DNA of 64,000 nt from contig NC_087069.1 of NCBI RefSeq assembly GCF_963678635.1, forward strand, positions 28,386,303-28,450,302, in the 5' to 3' direction. The position numbers and the translations under genes were made by a program. This stretch comes from Symsagittifera roscoffensis (lineage: Eukaryota; Xenacoelomorpha; Acoela; Convolutidae). Below the pieces are notes generated by a model. That model did not search any database. It was given only the letters and a program-made list of their open reading frames with translations, and was not told the DNA's origin. Below are positions 53,223 through 64,000 of the stretch, one piece after another (the first letter of the stretch is position 1; every line of letters begins with the position of its first letter).

Positions 53223-55505
53223 AAATGAAGGTTTTGTATGAATTTTCTCAATATGGAAATTGCGTCGTTAGTTCTATAAAAATCCACAACCCTCTCACAA
53301 TTCATGCTTCCCAATGGCAGCTGCTTTGTATCAACTTCTTCCCAGATTGTATTCAGATTACAGTAAAAATTCGCTATTTTTTTCTGTTTCCAACGAGTTT
53401 CACGGAAACTACATAGTAACTCAAGATTATTGTGTAAAAATAGAAGTTAACTGAAATCACCTCAAAATAACTCATGGTTCAGTTCAACATTCCTTCTGTT
53501 CTTGGAAAATTGCAAGTTTCATTTAATTTTAAAAGGAGCATCTCTCAGCCAAATTCTTCAGAGATTAGACTAATAGATTTACATATATCGAGAAGTTGCT
53601 TCCACACAAACTCATGGTTCAGCGTTTTTGCCAGAACTCGAAAAGTTCAAAACTCAAAATATGAATCTGATTTGATGAAGGTTATTGATTGTTTTGTTGG
53701 TTGTCATGGTTCTGTGCATAGTGATCATCATAGCGTTTTGAAAAAATAATCAACTTTCTTTTTGTGTTCTCCTAGTAGTTTGCCCTGATAAATCTTTAAA
53801 AATTAAGCGTTGGTTCAGAAACTCTCAACGGAAAGAAAACCCTATTTACAAACAGATGAGAAAATTTTATAAGTGTTTGAAAAGACAAAAACTGAGTTAA
53901 TTTTCGAGTTCGCTGTCATTTTCTTCTTCAAGTGCCACACCTTCAGAAGAATTACAAAAATATCGAGGTTTTGGCTCTTTTGTTTTGTTGCTTCTGATCT
54001 AAATGAAAAAAAAACATATGTTTTGAGTTTAAAATTAACCTCAAATTGTATTTTATTTGGCATCGTGTTGAGACAGTGATACAAAACTTTGAATGAAAGT
54101 ATGGATTTTTTCTTAATTTTCACTCAAAATTTTGAAATACGGTAAAATTTACCCTAATTCTGACTAAAATCCAGTTCATATAATGATCTGAACACTTTAA
54201 CGAAAGCTCATAATAACTGAATCAATATCAAAACTTCCTATTTCTTGGGAAAATAGTGAAAATAATCGTAGTTTTTGTGAAAAAAAAAATTAAAAAAATC
54301 AATCAAAACTATCCAAAGTTTTCTGTATTTAACCTTTTATTTGTGTAATTAAGTGGTTTTTTGCCCAGTTCAAGGAGAGTTCATCTAAGAAACCCAATTC
54401 ATATGAACAATAAGAGCAATATTCATTGACATTTCTAGATCAAATTCCATGATTCAACTCCTCAGTTTTTTCTCAATTAATAATCCAAACTTGTTCAAAA
54501 ATTACAACTTCTGAAACAATAACAATAGGTTTCAGATCCTTGATAAAAAAAAACATTTTAGTGCAAAAATGACTAAAATGGGTTAGGTTCTTCTTAAAAG
54601 TTTTCAAAATTATATGAAAGTCAGCAAAATCTTCTTCAAAACTGATGATTACCTCTGTTGCTTCTACAACATAAATTTAATGATTTGTTTTAGGAATTTT
54701 TGAAGTTTCAAGAAGGTTCTTGTTTTATGCTTATTAGATGTTTTCGCTATTGAACTCTTTTTGCAAGAAAAGTTTTTCAGAAGTGGGGAATTTAGGAGCA
54801 AGGTGTATGATCTGAACGAAAAATTAGCTGGAAGAGATAAAATTAGAACTGATAACGTCTGATTATTACCATGTACTTTGTTTAAGTTCTCTTTCAGATT
54901 TACTTGTTCAGTTGCTACAGTACAGTGTTTCAGCAAAATTAGTTCCTATCTTCTGCAACATTTAACAAGTTCTAAAAAAGCGCTTCTTAGAAATAATTGA
55001 ATCAAAAAAGGAAAACAAGGTGCAAACTCTAACAATTGAATCTTAGATTAACAGATCTAACAGATTAACCAGAAGACAGATTGTGGAACAGATTAACCAG
55101 AAAACTCTTCAGTTCTACTTAATTTTCTTATTTAAAAAATTGACGCTAACCTGAATGAAATTTTTACTATGCATCCAACTGAAATTTCTCATGTTAAATT
55201 TTATATAATTAAGAGAACCTACATCAGGATCCGCTAAAAAATTAGTTTGTTTAGAAATTTTCAGCAAGCTCCGTTTTTTTTGCTCTAAAAAGCTTTCCAA
55301 ATTAATTCGGTATTATTGGATTATTAGTTTTAAACCAATAACATTTTAAATATCAAACAGACAAAACATCACAAAGCATTACTGAGGCTTACAATTATCA
55401 ACAAACATAAAGTCTCTCAAAATTTGGGACATTTTTTGAGAGTGAGGAGTCGAGTCTGAATGAGGGCGACTTGTTCATGTTTTACTTCTTGATTATGACG
55501 CATAC

Positions 55506-55673
55506 CCTCCTCATGTTGTATGTTGCTATTTCACATTCTCTGTTAAAGATGTCGAGCTCTTGATCCATATTTGATTCTTTAACAGATTTGGCTTCATATA
55601 TAGGTACGAGTCCAAGGTTTTTAGCATCGCGAATAACATGATTCTGGATTGCCGATATTGCATCTCCTTCTTT
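55506..55673 (-). CDS. Candidate exon, array block Q, copy 2
   Basis: Same frame and AGG|GTATGC donor as 50819-50986, with IQNHVIRDAKNLGLVPIYEA. If the donor is not used, the frame stops seven codons on (IIKK then stop), whereas copy 1 reads further. Confidence 0.4.
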
Positions 55674-55701
55674 TTAACTAAAATAGATTTTTTGGGACTT
55701 T

Positions 55702-55977
55702 TCAAATTGTCCCAATCCATTTATTTTTATTAGTTGAAAGCACGGTTCGAAGTATATATTCTCCCCTTGTAGGGTTTTTGGAACCAAACAAATCTCCAAA
55801 TTTGTTTTGATTTCTCAAAACTTTAAAAAAAATTGGGACTAGTGTGTCCTCTTGAGTAAATTTTTGAAGAGCAAATTGATCAGATGAGAAGGAATGACAG
55901 AAATGATTTGAGAATAAAGGAAAATGGAAGTAAGCATACTGGGTCATCACAATTTCCAAATATGGAAGTATTACCAA
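55702..55977 (-). CDS. Candidate coding block R, copy 3 (longest frame)
   Basis: The one copy in which the frame runs unbroken through the poly-A site: SSDQFALQKFTQEDTLVPIF, FKVLRNQNKFGDLFGSKN, PTRGEYILRTVLSTNKNKW, then stop. It lies about 30 bp upstream (in the minus sense) of the Q exon acceptor region. A 182-codon frame on the plus strand (55884-56432) covers the same DNA but is broken by stops in the other copies. Confidence 0.33.
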   Translation of the reverse strand: MVILPYLEIVMTQYAYFHFPLFSNHFCHSFSSDQFALQKFTQEDTLVPIFFKVLRNQNKFGDLFGSKNPTRGEYILRTVLSTNKNKWIGTI

Positions 55978-56659
55978 AAATGAAGGTTTTGTATGAATTT
56001 GCTCAATATGGAAATTGCGTCGTTATTTCTATAAAAATCCACAACCCTCTCATAATTCATGCTTCCCAATGGCAGCTGCTATGTATCAACCTCTTCCCAG
56101 ATTGTATTCAGATTACAGTAAAATTTCGCCTTTTTTATTTCTGTTTCCAACGAGTTTCACGGAAACTACATAGTAACCCAAGATTATTGTGTAAAAACGG
56201 AAGTAAACTGAAATCACCTCAAAATAACGCATGGTTCAGTTCAACATTCCTTCTATTCTTGGAAAATAGCAAGTTTCATTTAATTTTAAAAGGAGCACCT
56301 CTCAGCCAAATTCTTCAGAGATTAGACAAATATGTTTACATACATCGAGAAGTTGCTTCCACACAAACTCATGGTTCAGCGTTTTTGCCAGAATTCGAAA
56401 AATTCAAAACTCAAAATATGAATCTGATTTGATGAAGGTTATTGATTGTTTTGTTGGTTGTCATGGTTCTGTGCATAGTGATCATCATAGCGTTTTGATA
56501 AAAAATTCCACTTTCTTTTTGTGTTCTCCTAGTAGTTTGCCCTGATAAATCTTTAAAAACTAAGTGTTGGTTCAGAAACTCTCAATTTAAACGGAAAGAA
56601 AACCCTTTTTACAAACAGATGAGAAGTTTTTATAAATGTTTGAAAAGACAAAAACTGAG

Positions 56660-56760
56660 TTAATTTTCGAGTTCGCTGTCATTTTCTTCTTCAAGTGCCA
56701 CACTTTCAGAAGAATTACAAAAATATCGAGGTTTTGGCTCTTTGTTTTGTTTCTTCTGAT
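56660..56760 (-). CDS. Candidate exon, array block S, copy 3
   Basis: Same acceptor, length and stop as 51972-52072, with one substitution (SSES for SSEG). It is the first exon-like block downstream of the zinc-finger exon at 57528-57766, at a distance of 767 bp. A phase-2 junction would instead read RSEETKQRAKTSIFL and stop. Confidence 0.35.
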
Positions 56761-57527
56761 CTAAATGAAAAAAAACATAAGTTTAGAGTTTAAAATTAAG
56801 CTCAAATTGTATTTTATTTGGCATCATGTTGAGACAGTGATACAAAGCTTTGAATGAAAGTATGGATTTTTTCTTAATTTTCACTCAAAATTTTAAAATA
56901 CGGTAAAATTTACCCTAATTCTGACTAAAATCTAGTACATATAGTTCTTTATTTTTCGGTCAATTATCTTTTTTTTCTGAAATCATCAAAAAAACAGTGA
57001 ATTATCATAGTTCTGAATAAATCAACCCCCATTAACTGCTTAAAATTGCAATATTCTATGAACAATCTTACAAGCACTTATCAAGGTAAATTTCAAAATG
57101 GTAACTAGGCAAAACCTTTTCAATTAGTTGATGTTTTTTAAATATCCAGTCTTTTACAAAATTTTAACAAATACTTAAGCACTCATTAGCGTATGTTAAC
57201 ACTACAAATTTTACTACAAACTTAGCGCAACAAAATCTTCTCAAGCTTGCAACCAATGGAGTTTTTACTGTAGATTAGAGGTTTTTGCATCGATTTCCAT
57301 TGAAAATTCCACAACAATTTGAACTCAATTGTTGCTGGTTTATCATCAACCAGAACCTTCGAATAAAAAAAATAAATGACAGATCAAGAATAGTGATGAA
57401 AAAATTGTATACATTTTTACAAGAATGTTTTAAATTAATCACAATTGTATAGACTTTTCAGATTCGGTAAAAACTGTTTTTCATAATATTTTTTCCTGTT
57501 TTTTTGTTAAGAATATATTAATTTTAC

Positions 57528-57766
57528 CTTCTCTTGGAGTTGTTTCGAGACTGCTGAGCGTCTTTTCCATATTTAACAATAAGATGACAAGAATAATGCT
57601 TCTTTTTGATATGATTAGTGAGTTCCTCGCTACTATAAGTATAAAAGTTACAATTGGAACACACTAAAACGCCACAGTGCATACGATGTCTTGATGCGTG
57701 CAAGCGAGTTTATACTTTGCGACAATTAAGACATGCAAATCTTTCGTATCTTTTCAGTGACGGCAT
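57528..57766 (-). pseudogene. C2H2 zinc-finger exon with one in-frame stop
   Basis: From the ATG at 57766 the minus strand reads MPSLKRYERFACLNCRKV, a TAA, then TRLHASRHRMHCG and on to CSNCNFYTYSSEELTNHIKK with KH, a classical C-x2-C-x12-H-x4-H finger. The first finger is C-x2-C-x7-H-x3-H with the stop inside. A basic tail (RNNSKR) leads to a donor AAG|GTAAAA, phase 2. A single base separates TAA from a Tyr codon, so this is a young pseudogene, a polymorphic null or a sequence error. Confidence 0.55.
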
Positions 57767-57949
57767 CTCAATAAAAAAAGAAAGAACTTGGGAGAATGGG
57801 AGATTTAGAATGTCCTAAGTTTTTAGAAAAGAAGATTTGAATAGCCTCAAAGTGAATGAAAAAAAATAAAAAGAGTTAAGGGAATTTTTTAACGAATTGT
57901 TTTTAGCGTGAAAGAAAATCAGATTGGATATCATGCTATTTGGCCTAGC

Positions 57950-58110
57950 TGAAATAAAACTCAACCAATCTAACCATGGAGTTTTCAAAAGTTTTGATAT
58001 CGACCAATCAGAATCGAGCATCAATTATAAGGAAATTTTTGTCTTTTTTAATATCAACCAATCATAAGTGAGCTTCAATGTTCTTGGAGTTTCCAAAATT
58101 TTTGATATCA
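57950..58110 (-). promoter_or_regulatory. Clustered CCAAT motifs upstream of the zinc-finger exon
   Basis: CAACCAATCT, GACCAATCAGAATC and CAACCAATCATAAG lie within a short tandem repeat (TTTTGATATC.ACCAATCA..GAGC) 200-350 bp upstream of the minus-strand ATG at 57766. Position and spacing suit a promoter, but the motifs could simply be part of the repeat. Confidence 0.35.
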
Positions 58111-58589
58111 AACAATCAAAATCGAGCATTCCTTCACAGGTAATATTTGTGGTATTAACAAACAGAATGAATTTTTCACAGATTTTAAAATATTTTCTAG
58201 ATCAGAACAAAAATATGTTTGTGGAACTCCCAATCAATCAATTATATTGAATTTTCTAACATAAATATCATAAACATTTGGCATCAAAGTGAGATAAATG
58301 AGATTTTTGTCTGGTTTCTATTAATTTTTTGATACTCAATCCAAACTTTGAAATGTCGATCAGTCTTTTTTTATTTGTTCTATTTCTAACCAGAGAAAAA
58401 AAAAACCAAAGTATACATTTTTATCGATTTCCTCTTGGTATATTGTAGTATAAAAAACCGGAAGTCTTTTGAAAATGGTTAATCAATTAGCAGATATTCT
58501 GACAAATCTAGATTTAATATTTGTATCAAATTCAAAACTGTAATCGAAATGATGTTCCTCATCTTTCATTTTTTTTGTTTTTTAGAGAT

Positions 58590-59622
58590 GGACCACGCAA
58601 CCTGAGTTAATTCTTCTAAAAACCTTTTGGATGAATTTGGCAGTACTTTTCTTATGTAAAATCTCCTCTCCATTGTTTCAACAAATTTTCTGTGTTTCTA
58701 TACAAGTTAAAATTAATACAATCTCCAACAACGTCATCTGTCTAACACTCTTTTAGTTTTCTGTAGTAGTTTAACCTCAAAATCTGATAAATGTCCACTT
58801 CAGAAAATTAAATGCTTTCGACAAAAACATAATTCTGAAATAAACAAAAAGACTTGAAAAACTTCCAATTGTTGTATCATTTTTAATCTATTTTGTATTA
58901 AAAGTCGCCATAAATTGTTTTCCCCTATTTACAATCTAATTTGATTTTAGAAAACTTACGTAGCCAATCAAAACCTCAAATTAGGGCAAAAAAAACTAAA
59001 AACAATCAATGAATTATAGAAATTCAATAAAATATTGATAAGTTTTTCAACTAAAATTACATTCTTGTTTGTAATTTTTTTCAAATAAACCAAAATTTAC
59101 CTAAACTGAGAATAAAACAGTAATTCAACAAATTTTTTCATACTTTTTTTTGCAATTACAGGAAAATAAACTGATACTTGGCTATGTGTTTGTCAATTTT
59201 GATTAAATTGTTTGTTTTGTCTGACTTTTCCTTAGATATCCTAGCTCTAAATGTGCAATTCAGTAAGAAAAAAAAAGTTTTTAATCGATAATATTCCAAT
59301 TATCAAACATAAAAAAAAAACAAAGCATTACTTAGGTTTAAAATTATTAACAAACATAAAGTCTCTCAAAATTTGGGACATTTTTTGAGAGTGAGGAGTC
59401 GAGTCTGAGTGAGGGCGACTTGTTCACGTTTTACTTCTTGATTGTGACGCATACCCTCCTCATGTTGTATGATGCTATTTCACATTCTCTGTTAAAGATT
59501 TTGAGCTCTTGATCCATATTTGATTCTTTAACAGATTTGTCTTCAGATATAGGTACGAGTTCAAGGTTTTCAGAATCGCGAATAACATGATTCTGGATTG
59601 CCGATATTGCATCTCCTTCTTT
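58590..59622 (-). pseudogene. Diverged copy of array blocks P and Q
   Basis: Block P exon at 58652-58834 (two nonsense changes), the 33-codon exon at 59156-59257 (intact; acceptor AG lost) and block Q exon at 59455-59622 (intact frame, donor kept, then VTIKK and stop) lie in the same order and spacing as at 50009-50986. The nonsense changes argue that this copy is not functional as a whole. Confidence 0.5.
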
Positions 59623-60859
59623 TTAACTAAAATAGATTTTTTGGGACTTTTCAAATTGTCCCAAATCATTTATTTTTAATAGTTGAAAGCACGGTTCGAA
59701 GTATATATTCTCCCCTTGTAGGGTTTTTGGAACCAGACAAATCTCCAAATTTGTTTTGATTTCTCAAAGTTTCAATAATATTGGGCCTAGTGTGTTCTCT
59801 TGAGTACATTTTTGAAGAGCAAATTGATCAGGTGAGGAGGAATGAAAGACTTGATTTTGAAATTAAATAAAGTGGAAGTAAACATAATGGGTCATCGCGA
59901 TTTCTATATATGGAAGTATTAACAAATATGGAGGTTTTTGTATAAATTTTCTCAGCATGGAAAATGCGTAGGCGTTATTTCAAAATAAATTCACAACCCT
60001 CTTAATTTTATTCTTCACACTGGCAGCTGCTACGTGTCAAACTTTTTCCAGCCTGTGTTCAGATTACAGTAAAAAAAATTGCTTTTTGTGTCTGTTTCCA
60101 ACGAGTTTCACGAAACTTACATAGTAACCCAAGATTATAAGTAAAAATGAAATTTAACTGAAATAATTTCAAAATAACTCATGGTTCAGTTCACCATTCC
60201 TTCAGTTCTTTGGAAAACTACAAGTTTCATTTAACTTAAAAGGAACATCTCTCCGCCAATTTCTTCAGAGATTAGACAAATATATTTACTTATGTCATAA
60301 AATTGACTTAATTTTCACGATTCCTTCTGTTCCTTGGAAAATTGCAGGTTTCATTGTTTTTAATATGAACATATCTCAGCCAAATTCTTCAAAAATTAGA
60401 CAAATGTATTTACATATGTCAAGAAATTGCTGGTTTTTTCACTCTGATCAGACACGAATTCTGTTCAAGTATTGTTATAACAGGTAGATAAGTATTCAAT
60501 CAGCCTAACCGAGCAGTTCAACATTACTAACGATGGAAAGGAGGCATAAGGATACCTAGTTTTGCAAAGAAACGACTATATTGGAAAAGATTTAAGAGAT
60601 ATTATCTATGTTTTTTTATCAAAAACTTGCTTCCACACAAACTCCTTGTTCAGCGTTTTCACCAGAATTCGAAAAGTTCAAAACTCAAAATCTGAATCTG
60701 ACTTGTGTAATATTATCTGTTTTTTTTGTTTTCTTAGTAGTTTGCCCTGATAAGCCTTTAAAAACTAAGCGTTGGTGCAGAAAAACTTAATTCAAACGGA
60801 AAAAAAAACTATTTACAGACAGATGGGAAATTTTTATAAATGTTAAAAAAAAAATTGAG

Positions 60860-61280
60860 TTAATTTTCGAGTTCCTTGTCCTTTTCTTCTTCAAGTGCCT
60901 TACAATGTTTTCTTCTCAAACAGAATTAATTTATCCTGTTGAACCCTAAACTTTTCTTTCTTGTACCTTTTATCACGAATTGTTTGAATTTTTTGCCAAG
61001 GGAAGTTCTTAAGGGACTGAAACACTTCCTCGGCTCTTTGTAGAAGATGTCAATTTCAACCATTTATATAAATTTAGTCAATTGTATTAAATGTTCACTT
61101 TTATGCAAATGAAAACTATGTCCGTATTCCAGATCCACAATTTCATCAAAATGTTTTTAATTTGAAATATATGAAAACCCGTACTTTTTTCCGAAGGTGA
61201 CTTAGACATAGCCAATTCTTTCCTAAATTCGCTAATTGTTTTTCTCTCATTTTCTCTCTATTCTGAGAGATCTATGATAA
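60860..61280. other. No gene recognised
   Basis: AT-rich sequence between the array and the candidate exons at 61285-61605. Confidence 0.4.
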
Positions 61281-61284
61281 TGGG

Positions 61285-61605
61285 TTAACTAGACTGGGAA
61301 TTTTTATTGAGTTTGAGAAGCTTCACAGTTTCGGTACCAAGTTCAAACTGGATGCAGTAACTCGCCTGTTCTAGTATGATTGGTTTCAACTCTTGGGATA
61401 GATTTCCGGTTCTTCTGAAAATTTTACTCAAGTTGATAGAATGAATTGAGCTGTAGGAGATTATCAAATAAAATGAAATCTTTTAGTTTCACCTGTAGAT
61501 TTTGCTGACATTCTCTAAAATATCTGAATTCTTTCAAATTTTTTTTACACTTGCTGGCTTTACTTGTATGTAAAGGGTTTTGTAGAATAAAAAACTTTTG
61601 TGGAC
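61285..61605 (-). CDS. Two candidate exons of an unknown minus-strand gene
   Basis: 61605-61493: after TTAGTTTCAG, the frame PQKFFILQNPLHTSK and CKKNLKEFRYFRECQQNLQ ends at CAG|GTGAAA, phase 0. A second protein-like stretch follows at 61414-61285 (acceptor AATTTTCAG; LSQELKPIILEQASYCIQF, ELGTETVKLLKL, stop), but the phases do not agree cleanly with the first. I recognise no family. Treat the pair as evidence of a gene, not a model. Confidence 0.3.
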
Positions 61606-62199
61606 CTGAAACTAATTGTGAAAATTTTTTTAAAAAGCAAGATTTTGCTTGAAAACGTTTCCTATTAACCACAACTTTGATTTAGTATCTTGATTTAGGT
61701 TTAAGAAAATAGCAAATTAAGTAAAATTCACAAATTTTTTGATCAATCTCATCACCCTAGAGTTTGATTGGAACTCTGAAAGGTTAAAGTTTTATTGGAT
61801 ATTTCTAGAATTTAGGAGATTCAAAACAATCTAAAAGTTTATCTGAAATGACTTCTTATAAAAATTGGGGATTTAATCCGAAGATTCTAAAAGTTGAAAA
61901 ATTCTAGAAGTTAATGAGAAATGACGTCAAGTTTTCTGTTGGAAATATTCTACAACTTTTACTGTTCTAAAAAATTAAAGTGTAATGACATCATTTTTGT
62001 AAATATTTCAAAAAGAAGCTTTTAGATCTGTCGAGAATTATGTCAAACCCTCGGATTGGCTTTTTTTCAAAAAATTTTTCTTATGTCAATTGAATATGTG
62101 TTATAGGAATTTTATCCGTCAAAGTTATTTTTTTTCCAGCTTGAACAGTTTATAACTTATAAATCTATGTAGTTTTATTATTTTTGCCAAAAACTCTCT

Positions 62200-62910
62200 T
62201 AAAAATTTTTGCAAGATGCTTATGAAATTTCAAATTTTTTTTTGCAAATTATAGAAATCTGTTTGAATTTCTCACATTTGGGCGAAAGTATCTAAGGTTT
62301 TTCAATCAAAAATTAAGCAAAACTCTATTTTTATTTCTAAAATGATTAAGCGAAAAAACTTTTGATGACTTTAATATCTGCGCCCAATGTTATTACATTA
62401 GTTTTTTATTGTGTCTGATCAACAGACAAGCAAAAAATAGTTTTCTAAACGATTGAATTTTGAACAAAAAATTCATAAAGATTAATAAGTAACTGTGAAC
62501 GAAAAAAGATAATAATTTTTTTGGCAAGATGCTAAGAAAATTTCAATTTTTTTTTACAAAACGCAAAACTATTTAATTTTTTGACTAAAAGCGAAAAAAG
62601 TTTCGTTTTTTTTTTGACAAAATACGCTAATTGTTTCAATTTGTTCAACAATATGTGAAAAGTCTTTCAATTTTTTCAAATGTATGAGAAAAAAGTTGCA
62701 CTTTTTTCCTACAAACGCTAAGAGTCTTTCGCTTTTTCAAACAAAATGGGAAAAAATTTCATTGTTTTGATAAGATGAGAAAATTGCTTCAATATTTTCT
62801 ACAAAGCGCAAAAAGTGTCTCAATTTTTTTGACAAGATGCTTGAAGTGTTCCTTTTTCTCGAAAAATCGCAAAAACTGTTTTTTTTTGACAAGATGCAAA
62901 AACCATCAAG
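62200..62910. repeat. Degenerate minisatellite, ~45-55-bp unit
   Basis: A phrase of the form TTTTTTTGACAAGATGC.AAAA followed by TTTCAA recurs about a dozen times with drift (for example near 62210, 62520, 62620, 62770, 62835 and 62890). Non-coding and T-rich. Confidence 0.6.
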
Positions 62911-63120
62911 TATTTTTACTTGTGTACAAATTTTTTAGTGTTTTTTCTCAAATATGTGATCAAAAATTATTCAAACTTCTTAACATGTGGACAAATTTGG
63001 GGCGCTAATTAGGTTGTATTCTAATTTTTTTCAATGGTTTACCGTGAACTCATCATCTATTCTCAAAATTAAACAGGAAAAAATAATAAAGTACAAAAGC
63101 GAAATAAATATCAAGCATCA

Positions 63121-63126
63121 TTTATT
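63121..63126 (-). promoter_or_regulatory. Polyadenylation signal
   Basis: AATAAA on the minus strand about 30 bp after the stop codon of the coding frame ending at 63155. Confidence 0.6.
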
Positions 63127-63154
63127 TACAAAAATTTTCAATCAAAGAGCTAGG

Positions 63155-63604
63155 TTACAAAAAAATTTCAGTTAAAGAGTAAAATGGTGGTTGTTGTGGA
63201 GCTGCAGACGTCATTGTTTCTGAGAAGCACTCATCTTCATATATTGTGTTAGGGTTTTCGGCTGATCCTGCTTCCTCCCAAGGAAAGAGGAAATTGTCGA
63301 CTGGTTGAGCCAAATATCTAGAGTCAGGAGTGCCGGGGTAGTTTATTTTCACATGCTCAGCCACTTCCTCCATCATTTGCATTTCTCCAAGTTTGTTCTC
63401 TGTCATGGTAACTTGCATTATATAATGTTTGTTGAAAACCCTGCGCGTCAATTCCACCATATGCCAGACTTGGATTGGGATGTCCAGTTGTGCAAAAACA
63501 CTCCAGACACTGTTTCTCGCACTTGAATTTCTACTAGATCAACCGAAAACTCTCCAGAGCACATAAGGTTGCTGTTTTGCACTGAGAATATCAGTTTGAG
63601 CCAT
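63155..63604 (-). CDS. Unknown protein, probable terminal exon
   Basis: The minus-strand frame runs from at least 63521 (SVWSVFAQLDIPIQVWHMVE) through TRRVFNKHYIMQVTMTENKL, MMEEVAEHVKINYPG and ENPNTIYEDECFSETM to a stop at 63155, with AATAAA close behind. Composition is strongly protein-like. Upstream, an ATG at 63604 opens MAQTDILSAKQQPYVLWRVF but stops after about 21 codons, and another frame (CSGEFSVDLVEIQVRETVSG) overlaps. The two halves need either a splice I cannot place or a frameshift. No family recognised. Confidence 0.5.
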
Positions 63605-63789
63605 AAACTCAGTAAAAGATACAGAGTAAAAACAAGAATGATTTAGAGCTGAGAGAGGAGGTAGTTGACGGTAGATAAATTGAAATTAAAATGCTTAGAG
63701 TTGAGAGAGGAGGTGGTTGACCGTAGTTGAGTTGAAAGTATTTTCAAGTAATTTTCAAGTACGAGTGAGGGGTATCTTCAACTCGAATG

Positions 63790-63905
63790 TGTGGGTTTAA
63801 CCAATCAGAATTAATTTTCAAAATTTGGTCTGTAATCGTGTCCAATCGGATTTCAGCTTCTTTTTGTATAATTTTTATATGAAAATTGTGTCCAATCAGA
63901 AACTA
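63790..63905 (-). promoter_or_regulatory. Clustered CCAAT motifs
   Basis: AACCAATCAGAATT, GTCCAATCGG and GTCCAATCAGAAAC occur within 110 bp, about 200-300 bp upstream of the minus-strand ATG at 63604. The same word cluster lies upstream of the zinc-finger exon at 57766. Confidence 0.35.
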
Positions 63906-64000
63906 AGTTCCATTTTAGTATCTTTTTCAATTTTTTTGTTATCAATCACAAAAAAGCTCCTTTATGTTATGGTGGTGTATCCAACAAGAGAACACTTTTA

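Larger units (their letters stand above)
49490..60850. repeat. Modular tandem array, 1.9-2.8-kb units
   Basis: Five blocks, P (about 49925-50560), Q (50560-50990), R (51000-51900), S (51950-52430) and T (52430-52880), recur in the order S-P-Q-R-S-T | R-S-T | Q-R-S, then P-Q-R after a 1.6-kb gap. Second copies: R-S-T at 52882-54797, Q-R-S at 55345-56945, P-Q-R at 58590-60850. R and S copies in the first three units are more than about 95 percent alike by eye; the last unit is clearly more diverged. The minus strand carries exon-like blocks described below. Confidence 0.9.

Noticed and set aside
51207-56432. Plus-strand frames up to 182 codons in the modular array
   Set aside because: Open in one unit only; the sister units have stops or shifts, whereas minus-strand blocks keep length, frame and splice-like borders in several copies.

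Overview
This 64-kb window is AT-rich, intron-rich, repeat-dense nuclear DNA of an invertebrate animal. The support is a spliced four-pass protein of the claudin/PMP22 superfamily (TMEM47-like), a secreted C-type lectin, a secreted NIDO-domain protein, canonical GT-AG introns of up to 14 kb, and remnants of LINE, BEL/Pao and copia retroelements together with hAT-like and Tc1/mariner-like MITEs. Nothing is bacterial: there are no operons, Shine-Dalgarno sites or CRISPR arrays. I cannot name the phylum from sequence alone.

Layout. 0-6 kb: repeats (a dispersed element, a TATC microsatellite, a ~165-bp satellite) and a small intronless secreted cysteine-rich gene on the minus strand (3823-4356). 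6.2-25.2 kb: a five-exon plus-strand gene for a 248-residue TMEM47-like membrane protein. Its second intron (6756-13557) contains a complete five-exon gene on the opposite strand (7612-12834) encoding a 314-residue secreted NIDO-domain protein. Its third intron contains a degenerate BEL/Pao element, part of which is amplified as a 984-bp tandem array, and a palindromic mariner-like MITE. 25-32 kb: intergenic, with satellite, tRNA-derived SINE and LINE debris. 32.6-47.0 kb: a two-exon C-type lectin gene whose 13.9-kb intron holds truncated LINE copies, a direct duplication of the lectin's own upstream region, nested mariner-like elements, hAT-like MITEs and a copia remnant. 47-64 kb: a 2-2.8-kb module repeated three to four times; on its minus strand are exon-like blocks with conserved reading frames. 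A C2H2 zinc-finger exon with one in-frame stop and a probable minus-strand terminal exon at 63.1-63.6 kb belong to the same side of the window.

Three gene models rest on exon-by-exon splice-phase agreement and are the firmest calls: TMEM47-like, NIDO-domain and C-type lectin. All are surface or secreted products. Nothing shows that they share a pathway, but the nested antisense pair could interfere transcriptionally. The least explained part is the modular array at 49.5-60.9 kb, which may be a decayed or still evolving tandem gene family.
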